Below, in pieces: positions 8,157-16,152 of a DNA stretch of 64,000 bases. Position numbers and translations under genes: made by a program. The stretch spans positions 79,955-143,954 of the forward strand of contig CAMLLU010000006.1 in the NCBI GenBank assembly GCA_946480925.1, in the 5' to 3' direction. The stretch comes from an uncultured Rivibacter sp. Lineage in GTDB: Bacteria > Pseudomonadota > Gammaproteobacteria > Burkholderiales > Burkholderiaceae. Positions within the stretch are counted from its first letter, which is position 1. Every line of letters starts with the position of its first letter. The notes beneath the pieces are model-generated. The model searched no databases. It was not told where the DNA came from and was given only the letters and a program-made list of their open reading frames with translations.

Positions 8157-9347
8157 CTACTGAACGCGCCGTTGTTGCTGCTGTGCCTTCAGCCACTCGA
8201 GCTTGGCGGCATACAGGTCGTGGTGCGCCTGCGTGGTGCTGTTGTCCACCGCCAGCGCGATGTGCTTGCTCGCCTGCTTCGCATCGCCCAGCTTGTAATT
8301 CGCCACGCCCAGCCAGAAGTGGAACTCGTGCTGGTAGGCCGCGCGGCGGATCTCGCGCGTGAACAGGGCCTTGGCATCCGCAAAGCGCCCTTCCTTCATG
8401 GCGGCGATGCCCAGGTCGAAGAAGTGGTACGGCGGGTGCGGCTCGATCTGCGCGAGGCGGCGCTGCAGCACCTCGGCCTCGCCCTGGCGCCCCTGCGCGG
8501 CCAACAGGCGGGCCAGGTTGGCCAGCGCATGGCGGTTTTCGGGCTCCACCTGCAGCACGTGGGCGAACACCGGCTCCGCTTCGCGCAGCAGGCCACGGCG
8601 CTGGTAGATCACACCGAGCGTGTTGTGCGCGCTCAGGAAGCGCGGCTCCTGCACGATGGCCTCGCGTGCGTACCAGTAGGCGTCGTCCACGCGCCCGGCG
8701 GCCAGCGACTCGACCGCGCGGTTGTTCATGTACATCGCGACGACGGTGGACTCGGTGATCGTCTGCGTGCGGCGGCCGCTCACGTCCTGCGCGGGCAGGA
8801 AGTCCACTACCAGCAGGTCGCTCGCGGTGGTCACCATGCCTGCGCGGTCTGCCAGGCGCTGGCCGAGGGCGATGTTGACGTGCCCGCTGGTGAGGTAGAG
8901 GCCGCCGTTGCGACTCCATTCCTCGTCCACCGCCACGCTCTGGTAGTGCACCGGGAGGTCCAGCGCCTTCGCGAACGCGGCGGTCATGATCACGAGCGAC
9001 AGGCAGTTGCCCGCGCGCGCCTCGAAGGCTTGCGCGGCATTGCGGGTACTGGCCGTGTCGTAGCGCAGCTTGAGCTGGCTGCGGCTGTACAGCGCGTCGA
9101 GCAGCCCTTTGCGGCGGCCTTCGGCGCGCAGGTGCGCGGGCATGTCGACGGCGATGTAGCGGCGCATCGCGTCGCTGAGCGCAAACACCTCCTCGGCCGC
9201 AATGCGCTGGCCCGGCGGCTGGAACAGCGCATCGTGCAGCAGCTGCTGCTGAGGCTGCGTATCCGCCACCGGCGGCGGTGCGCTCACGCAGCCCGCCAGC
9301 AGGCCCGACAGCACCAGGCTAGACAACAGGGTGGCCAGGGACTTCAT
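8157..9347 (-). CDS. Lipoprotein with transglutaminase-like and TPR regions
   Basis: The 396-residue protein starts at an ATG with AGGAGC upstream and has a lipoprotein signal ending LLAGC (Cys near residue 20). The first half resembles a transglutaminase-like papain fold: QAFEARAGNCLSLVIMTAAF near residue 105 supplies a candidate Cys, and SGHVNIALGQR near 150 a candidate His. The second half (about 215-380) is a series of tetratricopeptide-like helices such as PRFLSAHNTLGVIYQRRGL. This Cys-protease-like plus TPR architecture is seen in envelope proteins of proteobacteria. It probably acts at the periplasmic face of a membrane. Substrate is unknown. Confidence 0.8.
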   Translation of the reverse strand: MKSLATLLSSLVLSGLLAGCVSAPPPVADTQPQQQLLHDALFQPPGQRIAAEEVFALSDAMRRYIAVDMPAHLRAEGRRKGLLDALYSRSQLKLRYDTASTRNAAQAFEARAGNCLSLVIMTAAFAKALDLPVHYQSVAVDEEWSRNGGLYLTSGHVNIALGQRLADRAGMVTTASDLLVVDFLPAQDVSGRRTQTITESTVVAMYMNNRAVESLAAGRVDDAYWYAREAIVQEPRFLSAHNTLGVIYQRRGLLREAEPVFAHVLQVEPENRHALANLARLLAAQGRQGEAEVLQRRLAQIEPHPPYHFFDLGIAAMKEGRFADAKALFTREIRRAAYQHEFHFWLGVANYKLGDAKQASKHIALAVDNSTTQAHHDLYAAKLEWLKAQQQQRRVQ

Positions 9348-9449
9348 GCGAACCGCTCCTGCATGCACCAACAAGGCAACACCGCATGGAAGCACGAAAC
9401 CGGCGCCGCCGGTATGCGCGTTTTGCCCTAAGCCCTGCGCCTGTGGACC

Positions 9450-10109
9450 TCAACCGCCACGCCGGAAGGTGAGGTTGATGCGGCAGGCGCCGGTGAGCGG
9501 GTGTTCGCCCGCGGCCAGTGGTGCAATGCCGTGAAACGCCAGCCGCGACGCGCCGCCCCACACCACCACGTCGCCATGCGCAAGGCGGATGCGCCGTGGC
9601 GTGTCACTGCGGCGGTGCGGCGTGCCCCACAGGAACACGGCCGGCAGGCCCAGCGAGACCGAGACGATGGGCCATGCCAGGTCGCGCTCGTCGCGGTCCT
9701 GGTGCAGCGACAGGCGGGTGCCGGGCTCGTAGCGGTTGAGCAGGCAGGCGTCCGGCACGAAGCCGGGAAATCCGGCTTCGGCTGAGGCAGTGAAAGCCAG
9801 TGAAGTGAACCGCTCGGGCATCACCGGCCACGGCCGGCCGGTCTGCGGGTCGGCGCTTTCATAGCGGTAGCCACGAGCGTCGCTGTACCAGCCGAGCGCA
9901 CCGCAATGCGTGGTGGCCACCGACATGCGCTGGCCACCCGGCGTGACCATGTGGCGCCACGACGCCTGTGCCGCGATCTCCTCGACCGCCGCGAGCAATT
10001 CGGGAGCCCGTGCGCGAGCGAAGCCGCGCAGCACCACGGCGCCCGGCGCCAGCGGCTCCACGGGTGGCTCGCCGTAGTCTTCGTCGCTGAACAGATCAGC
10101 CGTGGTCAT
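9450..10109 (-). CDS. alkB: AlkB-type 2OG-Fe(II) DNA dioxygenase
   Basis: The 219-residue protein matches AlkB, which oxidatively removes alkyl groups from damaged bases. The Fe(II) ligands HxD are in RLSLHQDRDERD near residue 135, the distal His is in LAFHGI near residue 192, and the 2-oxoglutarate Arg is in GACRINLTFRR at the C-terminus. LNRYEPGTRLSLH and SVSLGLPAVFLWG are also family-typical. A second 2OG-Fe(II) oxygenase gene lies 51 bp upstream on the same strand, so they are likely co-transcribed. Confidence 0.95.
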   Translation of the reverse strand: MTTADLFSDEDYGEPPVEPLAPGAVVLRGFARARAPELLAAVEEIAAQASWRHMVTPGGQRMSVATTHCGALGWYSDARGYRYESADPQTGRPWPVMPERFTSLAFTASAEAGFPGFVPDACLLNRYEPGTRLSLHQDRDERDLAWPIVSVSLGLPAVFLWGTPHRRSDTPRRIRLAHGDVVVWGGASRLAFHGIAPLAAGEHPLTGACRINLTFRRGG

Positions 10110-10160
10110 TTGCGCGTCCGGCTCTGCTTGGGGCGGCTCGTAGTAGCGCCACTGAATGCT

Positions 10161-10880
10161 TCATGCAGCATCGTGAAAGATCAGCCCCAGCGTGTGGCGT
10201 TGGCCCGAGCGTAGCTCGCTCACGCCGTGGCGCAGCTTCACGCGGTAGCAACCCCGCGCGCCTTGCACCGGCCGCTCGTTCACAGCGAACACAGCGGCAT
10301 CGCCCTGCTGCAGCGTCACCACCGAGGCACGCGACTGCGAGCGCGGGCGTTGCTCCACCAGCACCAGCTCGCCGCCGGTGAAGTCCACGCCCGGCTGTGA
10401 CAGCAGGAACACCACCTGCAGCGGAAAGACGTGCTCACCGTACAGGTCCTGGTGCAGGCAGTTGTAGTCGCCAGCCGCGTATCGCAGCAACAGCGGCGTG
10501 GGCCGCTTCTGCCCGGCGCGGTGGCAGCGTTCAATGAACTCGGCGTGCCGCCGCGGAAACCGCAGCGACGAACCCAGGCGTTCCTGCCAGCGGTTGGCCA
10601 CCTCGGTCAGCGGCGGGTACAGCTGGGCGCGCAGCGTGGCCACCGGCCCGGGCAAGGGGTAGGCGAAATACTGGTATTCGCCGCGCCCGAAGCCATGGCG
10701 CTGCATCACGACGCGGCTGCGGAACAGCGCTTCATTGCCGTAGCACTCGCGTAGCGCTTCGCAGGCTGCGGCATTCAGCAGGCCGGGCAGCACGGCAAAG
10801 CCCTGGGCGTCGAGCTGGGCGGTCGCGGCGGGCCAGTCGATGTGGTTGGTTCGAGGTGCGGGGTCCAGGCGGGCAAGCAT
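10161..10880 (-). CDS. 2OG-Fe(II) oxygenase, prolyl-hydroxylase-like
   Basis: The 239-residue protein has a double-stranded beta-helix oxygenase pattern. DYNCLHQDLYGEHVFPLQVV near residue 145 gives the HxD iron ligands, and CYRVKLRHGVSELRSGQRHTLGLIF near residue 215 gives the distal His and an Arg for 2-oxoglutarate. FTGGELVLVEQRPRSQS is typical of protein or DNA-repair-associated relatives encoded beside alkB. It is upstream of alkB on the same strand. The target (protein residue or nucleic acid) is unknown; a link to alkylation repair is inferred only from context. Confidence 0.88.
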   Translation of the reverse strand: MLARLDPAPRTNHIDWPAATAQLDAQGFAVLPGLLNAAACEALRECYGNEALFRSRVVMQRHGFGRGEYQYFAYPLPGPVATLRAQLYPPLTEVANRWQERLGSSLRFPRRHAEFIERCHRAGQKRPTPLLLRYAAGDYNCLHQDLYGEHVFPLQVVFLLSQPGVDFTGGELVLVEQRPRSQSRASVVTLQQGDAAVFAVNERPVQGARGCYRVKLRHGVSELRSGQRHTLGLIFHDAA

Positions 10881-10943
10881 GCCGCTACTGTGGCGGCATG
10901 GCTTGCCGGGGGCTCGCCGTTTTCGGACCTGTCGGTGTGCTGG

Positions 10944-12512
10944 TCAGTGCGCCCCGCCCGCATCGGCCGCGACCGCCGTGGCCCGCACCGGCTTCGCAAA
11001 CCAGATCACGCCGATGAGCAGCAGGAACAGGAACACCGAGCCGAGAAAGATGTCGTCGGCCGCGCGCGTGAAGGCCTGCTGGTCGATGAGCCGGTTGATC
11101 TGCACCATGGCCTGCTCGGGCGTGAGCCCAGCCGCCGAGAGCTTGCCCATGGCGTCGGCCAGCGCGGGGTCGCCCACGCCGCCCATGTGCTCGGCGAGGT
11201 GTGCGTGGTGCAGGGTGGCGCGGTTGTCCCACAGCGTGGTGGCAATGGAGGTGCCGAACGAGCCGGCCGTGATGCGCACGAAGTTCGACAGGCCGGAGGC
11301 CGAGGCCGTGCGCTCCGGCGCCAGGCCCGACAGCGTGATGCTCATCAGCGGGATGAAGAAGAACGCCACCGCGACGCCCTGCACCAGCGTGGGCAGCAGG
11401 ATGGTCCACTCGTCGGCCTGCGTGGTGAAGCGCGAGCGCATCCACAGCACCAGCGCGAACACGAGGAAGGCGAAGGTGGTGAGCCGGCGCGGGTCCACCT
11501 TGCCCAGCATGCGCCCCACGAAGGGCGAGAGCACGATGGCGAACAGCCCCACCGGCGCCAACGCCATGCCGGCGGCTGTGGCGGTGTAGCCCATGTACTG
11601 CTGCAGCCACAGCGGCAGCAACACCACGTTGCCGAAGAAGAGCGCGTAGGCCACCGAAAGCGTGATGGCGCCGAAGGCGAAGTTGCGCCGCGCGAAGAGA
11701 CGCAGGTCCACCACCGGGTGCTTCTCGGTGAGCTCCCAGATCAGGAACACCACGAAGCCGATCACCGCCACGAGCGTGAGCACGATGATCTGCGACGAGT
11801 GGAACCAGTCGAGCTCCTTGCCCTTGTCGAGCATCACCTGCAAGGCGCCGACCCACAGCACCAGCAGGCCCAGCCCCACCGTGTCGATGGGCAGCTTGCG
11901 AGTGGGCGTTTCACGCTTGCGGTAGATGGCCCACGTGGCCGCGGCGGCGGCCAGGCCCACCGGCACGTTGATGTAGAAGATCCACGGCCACGAGATGTTG
12001 TCGGTGATCCAGCCGCCCAGCAGCGGCCCCACCACGGGCGCCACCAGCGTGGTCATCGACCACATGGCCAGCGCCATGCCCGACTTCGCCTTCGGGTAGC
12101 TCGACAGCAGCAGCGTCTGCGACAGCGGGATCATCGGCCCGGCCACCAGGCCCTGCAGCACGCGGAAGAAGATGAGCGCCTCCAGCGTAGGCGCGAAGCC
12201 GCACAGCCACGAGGTGAGCACGAACAGCAGCACGCTCGCCGTGAACAGCTTCACCGCGCCGAAGCGCTGCGTGAGCCAGCCGGTGAGCGGCACCGAGATG
12301 GCATTGGCCACGCCGAAGCTGGTGATGACCCAGGTGCCCTGGTTCGGGCTCACGCCCAGGTCGCCTGCGATGGCCGGCAGCGACACGTTGGCGATCGACG
12401 TGTCGAGCACGTTCATGAACGTGGCGAGCGACAGCGCCACGGTGCCCAGCACGAGCGCCGGGCCTTGCAGCGGCGGCAGCTCGGCTGGCCGGCTGGGAGT
12501 GTCTGAAGACAT
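10944..12512 (-). CDS. emrB: DHA2 family MFS efflux transporter, EmrB-like
   Basis: The 522-residue inner-membrane protein has a 14-helix drug:H+ antiporter profile, starting at ALVLGTVALSLATFMNVLDT (helix 1 with the conserved LD motif). It also has GWLTQRFGAVKLF (motif A) and VLQGLVAGPMIPLSQTLLL. EmrB works with the EmrA periplasmic adaptor and an outer-membrane channel to export hydrophobic drugs. The order here is nodT-emrA-emrB. A 162-bp palindrome separates it from emrA, and no strong Shine-Dalgarno sequence is seen before the chosen ATG (12512), so expression may differ from the upstream genes. Confidence 0.95.
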   Translation of the reverse strand: MSSDTPSRPAELPPLQGPALVLGTVALSLATFMNVLDTSIANVSLPAIAGDLGVSPNQGTWVITSFGVANAISVPLTGWLTQRFGAVKLFTASVLLFVLTSWLCGFAPTLEALIFFRVLQGLVAGPMIPLSQTLLLSSYPKAKSGMALAMWSMTTLVAPVVGPLLGGWITDNISWPWIFYINVPVGLAAAAATWAIYRKRETPTRKLPIDTVGLGLLVLWVGALQVMLDKGKELDWFHSSQIIVLTLVAVIGFVVFLIWELTEKHPVVDLRLFARRNFAFGAITLSVAYALFFGNVVLLPLWLQQYMGYTATAAGMALAPVGLFAIVLSPFVGRMLGKVDPRRLTTFAFLVFALVLWMRSRFTTQADEWTILLPTLVQGVAVAFFFIPLMSITLSGLAPERTASASGLSNFVRITAGSFGTSIATTLWDNRATLHHAHLAEHMGGVGDPALADAMGKLSAAGLTPEQAMVQINRLIDQQAFTRAADDIFLGSVFLFLLLIGVIWFAKPVRATAVAADAGGAH

Positions 12513-12540
12513 GGCGGGCTTTGGCTTGTGCTGGCGTCTC

Positions 12541-12702
12541 AGAAGGTGTGAATGAATCCGGCGTGACCGAGCAGGGCGCCAAAACCCGGCCAATCTAGAC
12601 GCAAAGCACAGTCGTAGCTCGGGCTACGGCGAGCATTTGCAACGACGAGTGGCCGGGTTTTGGTGACCTGAGCGGGCATGGTGGATTCGTTCATACCCTT
12701 CT
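12541..12702. repeat. 162-bp palindromic element with about 52-bp imperfect terminal arms
   Basis: The left arm (12541-12592) and right arm (12650-12702) are imperfect inverted copies. They include a perfect 14-bp core CCAAAACCCGGCCA / TGGCCGGGTTTTGG and matching ends AGAAGG / CCTTCT. The centre holds a further hairpin CGTAGC-TCGG-GCTACG. The right end overlaps the emrA stop codon. The structure looks like a miniature inverted-repeat or REP-type element rather than a plain terminator. No transposase is encoded. Confidence 0.75.
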
Positions 12703-13961
12703 CAGATGGCCGGCTTGTGCTGCGCGGCCGCCTGCTGCGTGGCCTGCGCGCCGCGGCCCAGGTTGGCGGCGATGATGCGGCGTACTTCGCCGTCGGCGTC
12801 GCGGTCGAGCGCATCGAACACGGTGGTCTGCGCCACGGCCTGCGTGCGCGGCGCATCGGCCAGCATGCGGCCGCCCTGCTCGCTCACGTCGACCTTCACT
12901 TCCATCGACAGGCCCACGCGCAGCGGGTGCTCGGCGAGCTGCCTGGGGTCGAGCGTGACGCGCACCGGCACGCGCTGCACCACCTTGATCCAGTTGCCGG
13001 TGGCGTTCTGCGCGGGCAGCAGCGCGAACGCCGCGCCGGTGCCGGCGCCCAGGCCGGCCACGGTTCCGTGGTATTCGACCTTCTGGCCGTACACGTCGGC
13101 CACCAGGCTCACCGGCTGGCCGATGCGCAGCTTCTGCAGCTGGCTTTCCTTGAAGTTGGCATCGACCCACAGCTGGTCGAGCGCCACCACGGTGAGCAGC
13201 GGCGAGCCGGCCTGCACACGCTGGCCCACCTGCACGTTGCGCTTGGCCACGTAGCCGTCCACCGGCGCGGGCAGCTCGGCGCGCTTGAGCGCCAGGTAGG
13301 CCTCTCGCACACGGGCCGAGGCGCGCTGCACGTTGGGGTGCTGCTCCACGCTCGTGCCGTCGGTGAGCGTCTGGTTGGCCGAGAGCTGCTCGCGCGCCGC
13401 CTGCAAGGCCGACTGCGCGCCGGCCACCGCGCTCTTTGTCGCAGTGAGCTGCGCGCTGGCGTGGTTGAACTCTTCCTTGCCGACGGCGCCGCTGGCCACC
13501 AGCGGGGCACGGCGGTTCACGTCGTCCTGCGCGCGCACGAGGTCGCTCTGGGCCCGCGCGACATCGGCTTCGCGCAGCGCGATCTGCGCCTTCAGCGCCG
13601 CGTTGTTGGTGAACAGCGTGCGCACTTCGCGCACCGTCTGCGCGAGCTGCGCCTCGGCCTGGTCGAGCGCCACGCGCGCGTCGGCGGGGTCGAGCTTCAC
13701 CAGCGGCTGGCCGGCCTTCACGAAGTCGGTGTCGTCGGCGTTGATGGCCAGCACCGTGCCGCCGACCTGCGGCGTGATCTGCACGACGTTGCCCTGCACG
13801 TAGGCGTTGTCGGTGCTTTCGTAGTGGTTGAGCACCAGCGCGTAGTAGGCGCCCCAGGCAGCAGCACCCAGCGCCACGACGGCAGCCACGGCGGTGAGGG
13901 CCTTCCTGCGGACGCCGTTGCCTGCGGGGTTGGCAGCGGAAATGGTTTGCGGAGCATTCAT
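12702..13961 (-). CDS. emrA: HlyD/EmrA family periplasmic adaptor
   Basis: The 419-residue membrane-fusion protein has one N-terminal transmembrane helix (about 20-42). The HlyD signature HYESTDNAYVQGNVVQITPQ follows, then a split lipoyl region (GTVLAINADDTDFVKAGQ; VDGYVAKRNVQVGQRV). A long coiled-coil hairpin between the two lipoyl halves is rich in AEAQLAQTVREVRTL-type heptads. It links EmrB to the outer-membrane channel. The ATG at 13961 is chosen because the in-frame codons upstream run back towards the nodT end. It lies 28 bp from nodT, which supports an operon. Confidence 0.94.
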   Translation of the reverse strand: MNAPQTISAANPAGNGVRRKALTAVAAVVALGAAAWGAYYALVLNHYESTDNAYVQGNVVQITPQVGGTVLAINADDTDFVKAGQPLVKLDPADARVALDQAEAQLAQTVREVRTLFTNNAALKAQIALREADVARAQSDLVRAQDDVNRRAPLVASGAVGKEEFNHASAQLTATKSAVAGAQSALQAAREQLSANQTLTDGTSVEQHPNVQRASARVREAYLALKRAELPAPVDGYVAKRNVQVGQRVQAGSPLLTVVALDQLWVDANFKESQLQKLRIGQPVSLVADVYGQKVEYHGTVAGLGAGTGAAFALLPAQNATGNWIKVVQRVPVRVTLDPRQLAEHPLRVGLSMEVKVDVSEQGGRMLADAPRTQAVAQTTVFDALDRDADGEVRRIIAANLGRGAQATQQAAAQHKPAI

Positions 13962-13989
13962 GGCATGAGCCTTTTGGTGTTCGGTGAGA

Positions 13990-15498
13990 TCAGTGGGCAG
14001 TAGCCTGGGCGAGCTGGGCATCGGCTTGTGCCGAATAACCGCCACCGAGCGCACGGATCAGCGCGACCTGCGAATCCAGGGCGCGGGCCTTCAGGTCGGT
14101 AGCTTGGCGGCGCTGGGCCAGCACGCTGCTTTCGGCGCTGAGCACGGTGAGGTAGGTGCCGAGGCCCGCCTTGTAGCGCTGCATGGCGAGCGTGTAGGCG
14201 TTTTCAGCACTGCCCTGCGCACGCGCCTGCTCGGCCTGCTGGCGTACCACCGACTGCAGCGAGGCGATCTGGTCGGCCACGTCGCGCACGGCGTCGATCA
14301 CGCTGGCGTTGTAGGACTCCACCGCGGCATCGAGGTCGGCCGTCTTGCCGCGCAGGTTGGCACGCAGCCGCCCGCCGTCGAGGATGGGCAGCGTCACCGC
14401 CGGGCCGATGCCGTATTGGCGGCTGCCGACCTTGAGCAACTGGTCGAGCCCGATGGCGCTGAAGCCGGCGAACGCCACGAGGTTGACGTTGGGATAGAAC
14501 TGCGCGCGCGCCGCGGCCGCGTCTTTCGTGGCGGCTTCAACGCGCCAGCGTGCGGCTGCCACGTCGGCGCGCCTGCCCAGCAGGTCCGCCGGCACGGCGG
14601 CCGGCAGCGGCGTGGCCTGCACCTGCTGCATGCGCGGTGCCAGCGAAGCGGTGGCCGCAGGCGGCTGCACGGTGAGCGCAGCCAAGGCATGGCGCGTGAG
14701 CGCGATCTGCTCGTCGAGCGCTTCGATCTGCTGGCGCGTTTCGGGCAGCGCGCCCTCGCCCTGGTGCAGTTCGACGTTGGTGTCGATACCGGCCGACACG
14801 CGGCGGCGGATGAGATCGAGCGTCTCTTCGCGCTGCGCCAGCGTGCGTTGCGCGACTTCGCGCTGCTCCACGAGCCGGGCAAGCTGGAAGTAGTTGTGCG
14901 CCACGTTGGCGGCCAGCAGCGCCCGCGCGGCCTCTGCATCGGCCTGCGCGGCGCGCTGCGCCCCCAAGGCGGCCTCGAGCGCCGAGCGGTTGCGGCCGAA
15001 GAAGTCGAGCTCCCAACTGGCCGCAGCCTGCAGCGTGGCCGAGGTCTGCGTGGAACCGGCCAGCGGCCGGGGCACGAGGCCGTTTTCGGTGTAGCGCTGG
15101 CGCGTTGCATCGAAGCTGCCGTTGAGCTGCAGGCCGCTCGAGGCATCGGCCCCTTCCACGGCCGCCTGCGCACGCTCGATGCGGGTCTGCGCGGCCTTGA
15201 GGCTCGGGCTGTCGGCCAGCGCCCGCTCGACCAGTTGCGACAGCGCGTCGTCGCCGAAGTCACGCCACCAAGCTTGGTGCACGGCCGGCACGGCAGTTGC
15301 GTCCACACCGGCTGCCGCAGGCTCGATCGCCTTGGCATGCGGCTTGATGTTGCCGGCGCTGGCACAGCCGGCCAGCAGCAGTGCCGCAGCCAGTGCGGTC
15401 AGCAAGGTCAGCGTGGTGAGCCAGGTACCCTGCGCAGGCGCCGGCTTCTCGGCCGGCCGGGCCTGCTTGCTAGTGGAGGTTGCATTCATGTTTGCCAC
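13990..15498 (-). CDS. NodT/OprM-like outer-membrane efflux lipoprotein
   Basis: The 502-residue protein (GTG start; an ATG three codons in is also possible) has a signal peptide ending LLLAGC, so Cys is probably lipidated. Two outer-membrane efflux repeats follow. Recognisable segments are AWWRDFGDDALSQLVERALA early, SWELDFFGRNRSALEAALGA near residue 165, and LLGRRADVAAARWRVEAATK near residue 300. It forms the trimeric channel for EmrAB. The promoter carries a MarR-type dyad immediately upstream, matching the divergent MarR gene. Confidence 0.94.
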   Translation of the reverse strand: MANMNATSTSKQARPAEKPAPAQGTWLTTLTLLTALAAALLLAGCASAGNIKPHAKAIEPAAAGVDATAVPAVHQAWWRDFGDDALSQLVERALADSPSLKAAQTRIERAQAAVEGADASSGLQLNGSFDATRQRYTENGLVPRPLAGSTQTSATLQAAASWELDFFGRNRSALEAALGAQRAAQADAEAARALLAANVAHNYFQLARLVEQREVAQRTLAQREETLDLIRRRVSAGIDTNVELHQGEGALPETRQQIEALDEQIALTRHALAALTVQPPAATASLAPRMQQVQATPLPAAVPADLLGRRADVAAARWRVEAATKDAAAARAQFYPNVNLVAFAGFSAIGLDQLLKVGSRQYGIGPAVTLPILDGGRLRANLRGKTADLDAAVESYNASVIDAVRDVADQIASLQSVVRQQAEQARAQGSAENAYTLAMQRYKAGLGTYLTVLSAESSVLAQRRQATDLKARALDSQVALIRALGGGYSAQADAQLAQATAH

Positions 15499-15505
15499 GT
15501 CTTTT

Positions 15506-15519
15506 ATTGCTTAGGCAAT
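15506..15519. promoter_or_regulatory. MarR operator upstream of the efflux operon
   Basis: ATTGC-TTAG-GCAAT lies seven bases before the nodT start codon. It shares TTGC-N4-GCAA with the longer palindrome in front of the marR gene at 16064-16083, so one repressor probably binds both. Confidence 0.6.
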
Positions 15520-15570
15520 TATTCGAGCGAAGAAAAGGCCCCGTCGCCAGGGCCGTTTTCAATGGCAGCT

Positions 15571-16053
15571 TCAGCTGTTGCGCATGGCCTCGCCGTTTTC
15601 GATCATGCGGCGCAGGTAGGTCTTGAGCGCCTGCCATTCCGTCTTGGAAAACCCCGCGAGGTGGCCGTTGAGCACTTCGGCCAGAACCGCCGGCACGGGT
15701 GCAACGGCCGCCTCGCCTTCGGCGGTGAGTTCCACATTGACCACGCGCCGGTCTTCGGTGGAGCGAACGCGCCGGCACAAGCCCTTCTTCTCGAGGCGAT
15801 CGAGCAGGCGCGTCATGGCGCCGACGTCGGTCTGCAGCTCGCGCGCGAGGGCAGCCACGGTGGCGGTACCTTCTTGCTTGTGGATCTTGAACAGGGGGGT
15901 CCACTGCGCGCTGGTGAGGCCATGCTCGGCCAGGCGCTGGTCGGCCACCAGGATGATGGACTGCGTGACGCGGCGCATCAGCCACCCCACGCTTTCGTCG
16001 GCGCCGTAGGCGCCAGGCACATAGAAATCTGCAGGAACGGGACGTCGGCTCAT
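15571..16053 (-). CDS. MarR family transcriptional regulator
   Basis: The 160-residue winged-helix protein has the MarR core: LAEHGLTSAQWTPLFKIHKQ, then TVAALARELQTDVGAMTRLLDRLEKKGLCRR (recognition helix), and RVVNVELTAEGEAAV (wing and following helix). The ATG at 16053 is used because the 20-bp palindrome lies just upstream of it and would otherwise be in the coding region. It precedes nodT-emrA-emrB on the same strand with a 72-bp gap, so it could also read through into the pump operon. EmrR-type repressors of this layout respond to pump substrates. Confidence 0.93.
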   Translation of the reverse strand: MSRRPVPADFYVPGAYGADESVGWLMRRVTQSIILVADQRLAEHGLTSAQWTPLFKIHKQEGTATVAALARELQTDVGAMTRLLDRLEKKGLCRRVRSTEDRRVVNVELTAEGEAAVAPVPAVLAEVLNGHLAGFSKTEWQALKTYLRRMIENGEAMRNS

Positions 16054-16063
16054 GCCTTGCAAT

Positions 16064-16083
16064 TTATTTGCCCAGGCAAATAA
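16064..16083. promoter_or_regulatory. MarR autoregulatory palindrome
   Basis: TTATTTGCC-CA-GGCAAATAA is a perfect 9-bp-arm dyad ending 10 bases upstream of the marR ATG. This is the usual position of a MarR operator. It also lies between marR and the divergent ABC exporter gene, which could therefore be part of the regulon. Confidence 0.7.
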
Positions 16084-16152
16084 TGTCAAGGCTGGATTTT
16101 CCGGAAGACCGCTTCACGAGAACCGAAAGTGCGGCCACCTACACTGCCGCCC

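Noticed and set aside
12539..12856. Open frame spanning the palindrome next to emrB
   Set aside because: Its sense runs out of frame across emrA and is created by the inverted repeat itself.
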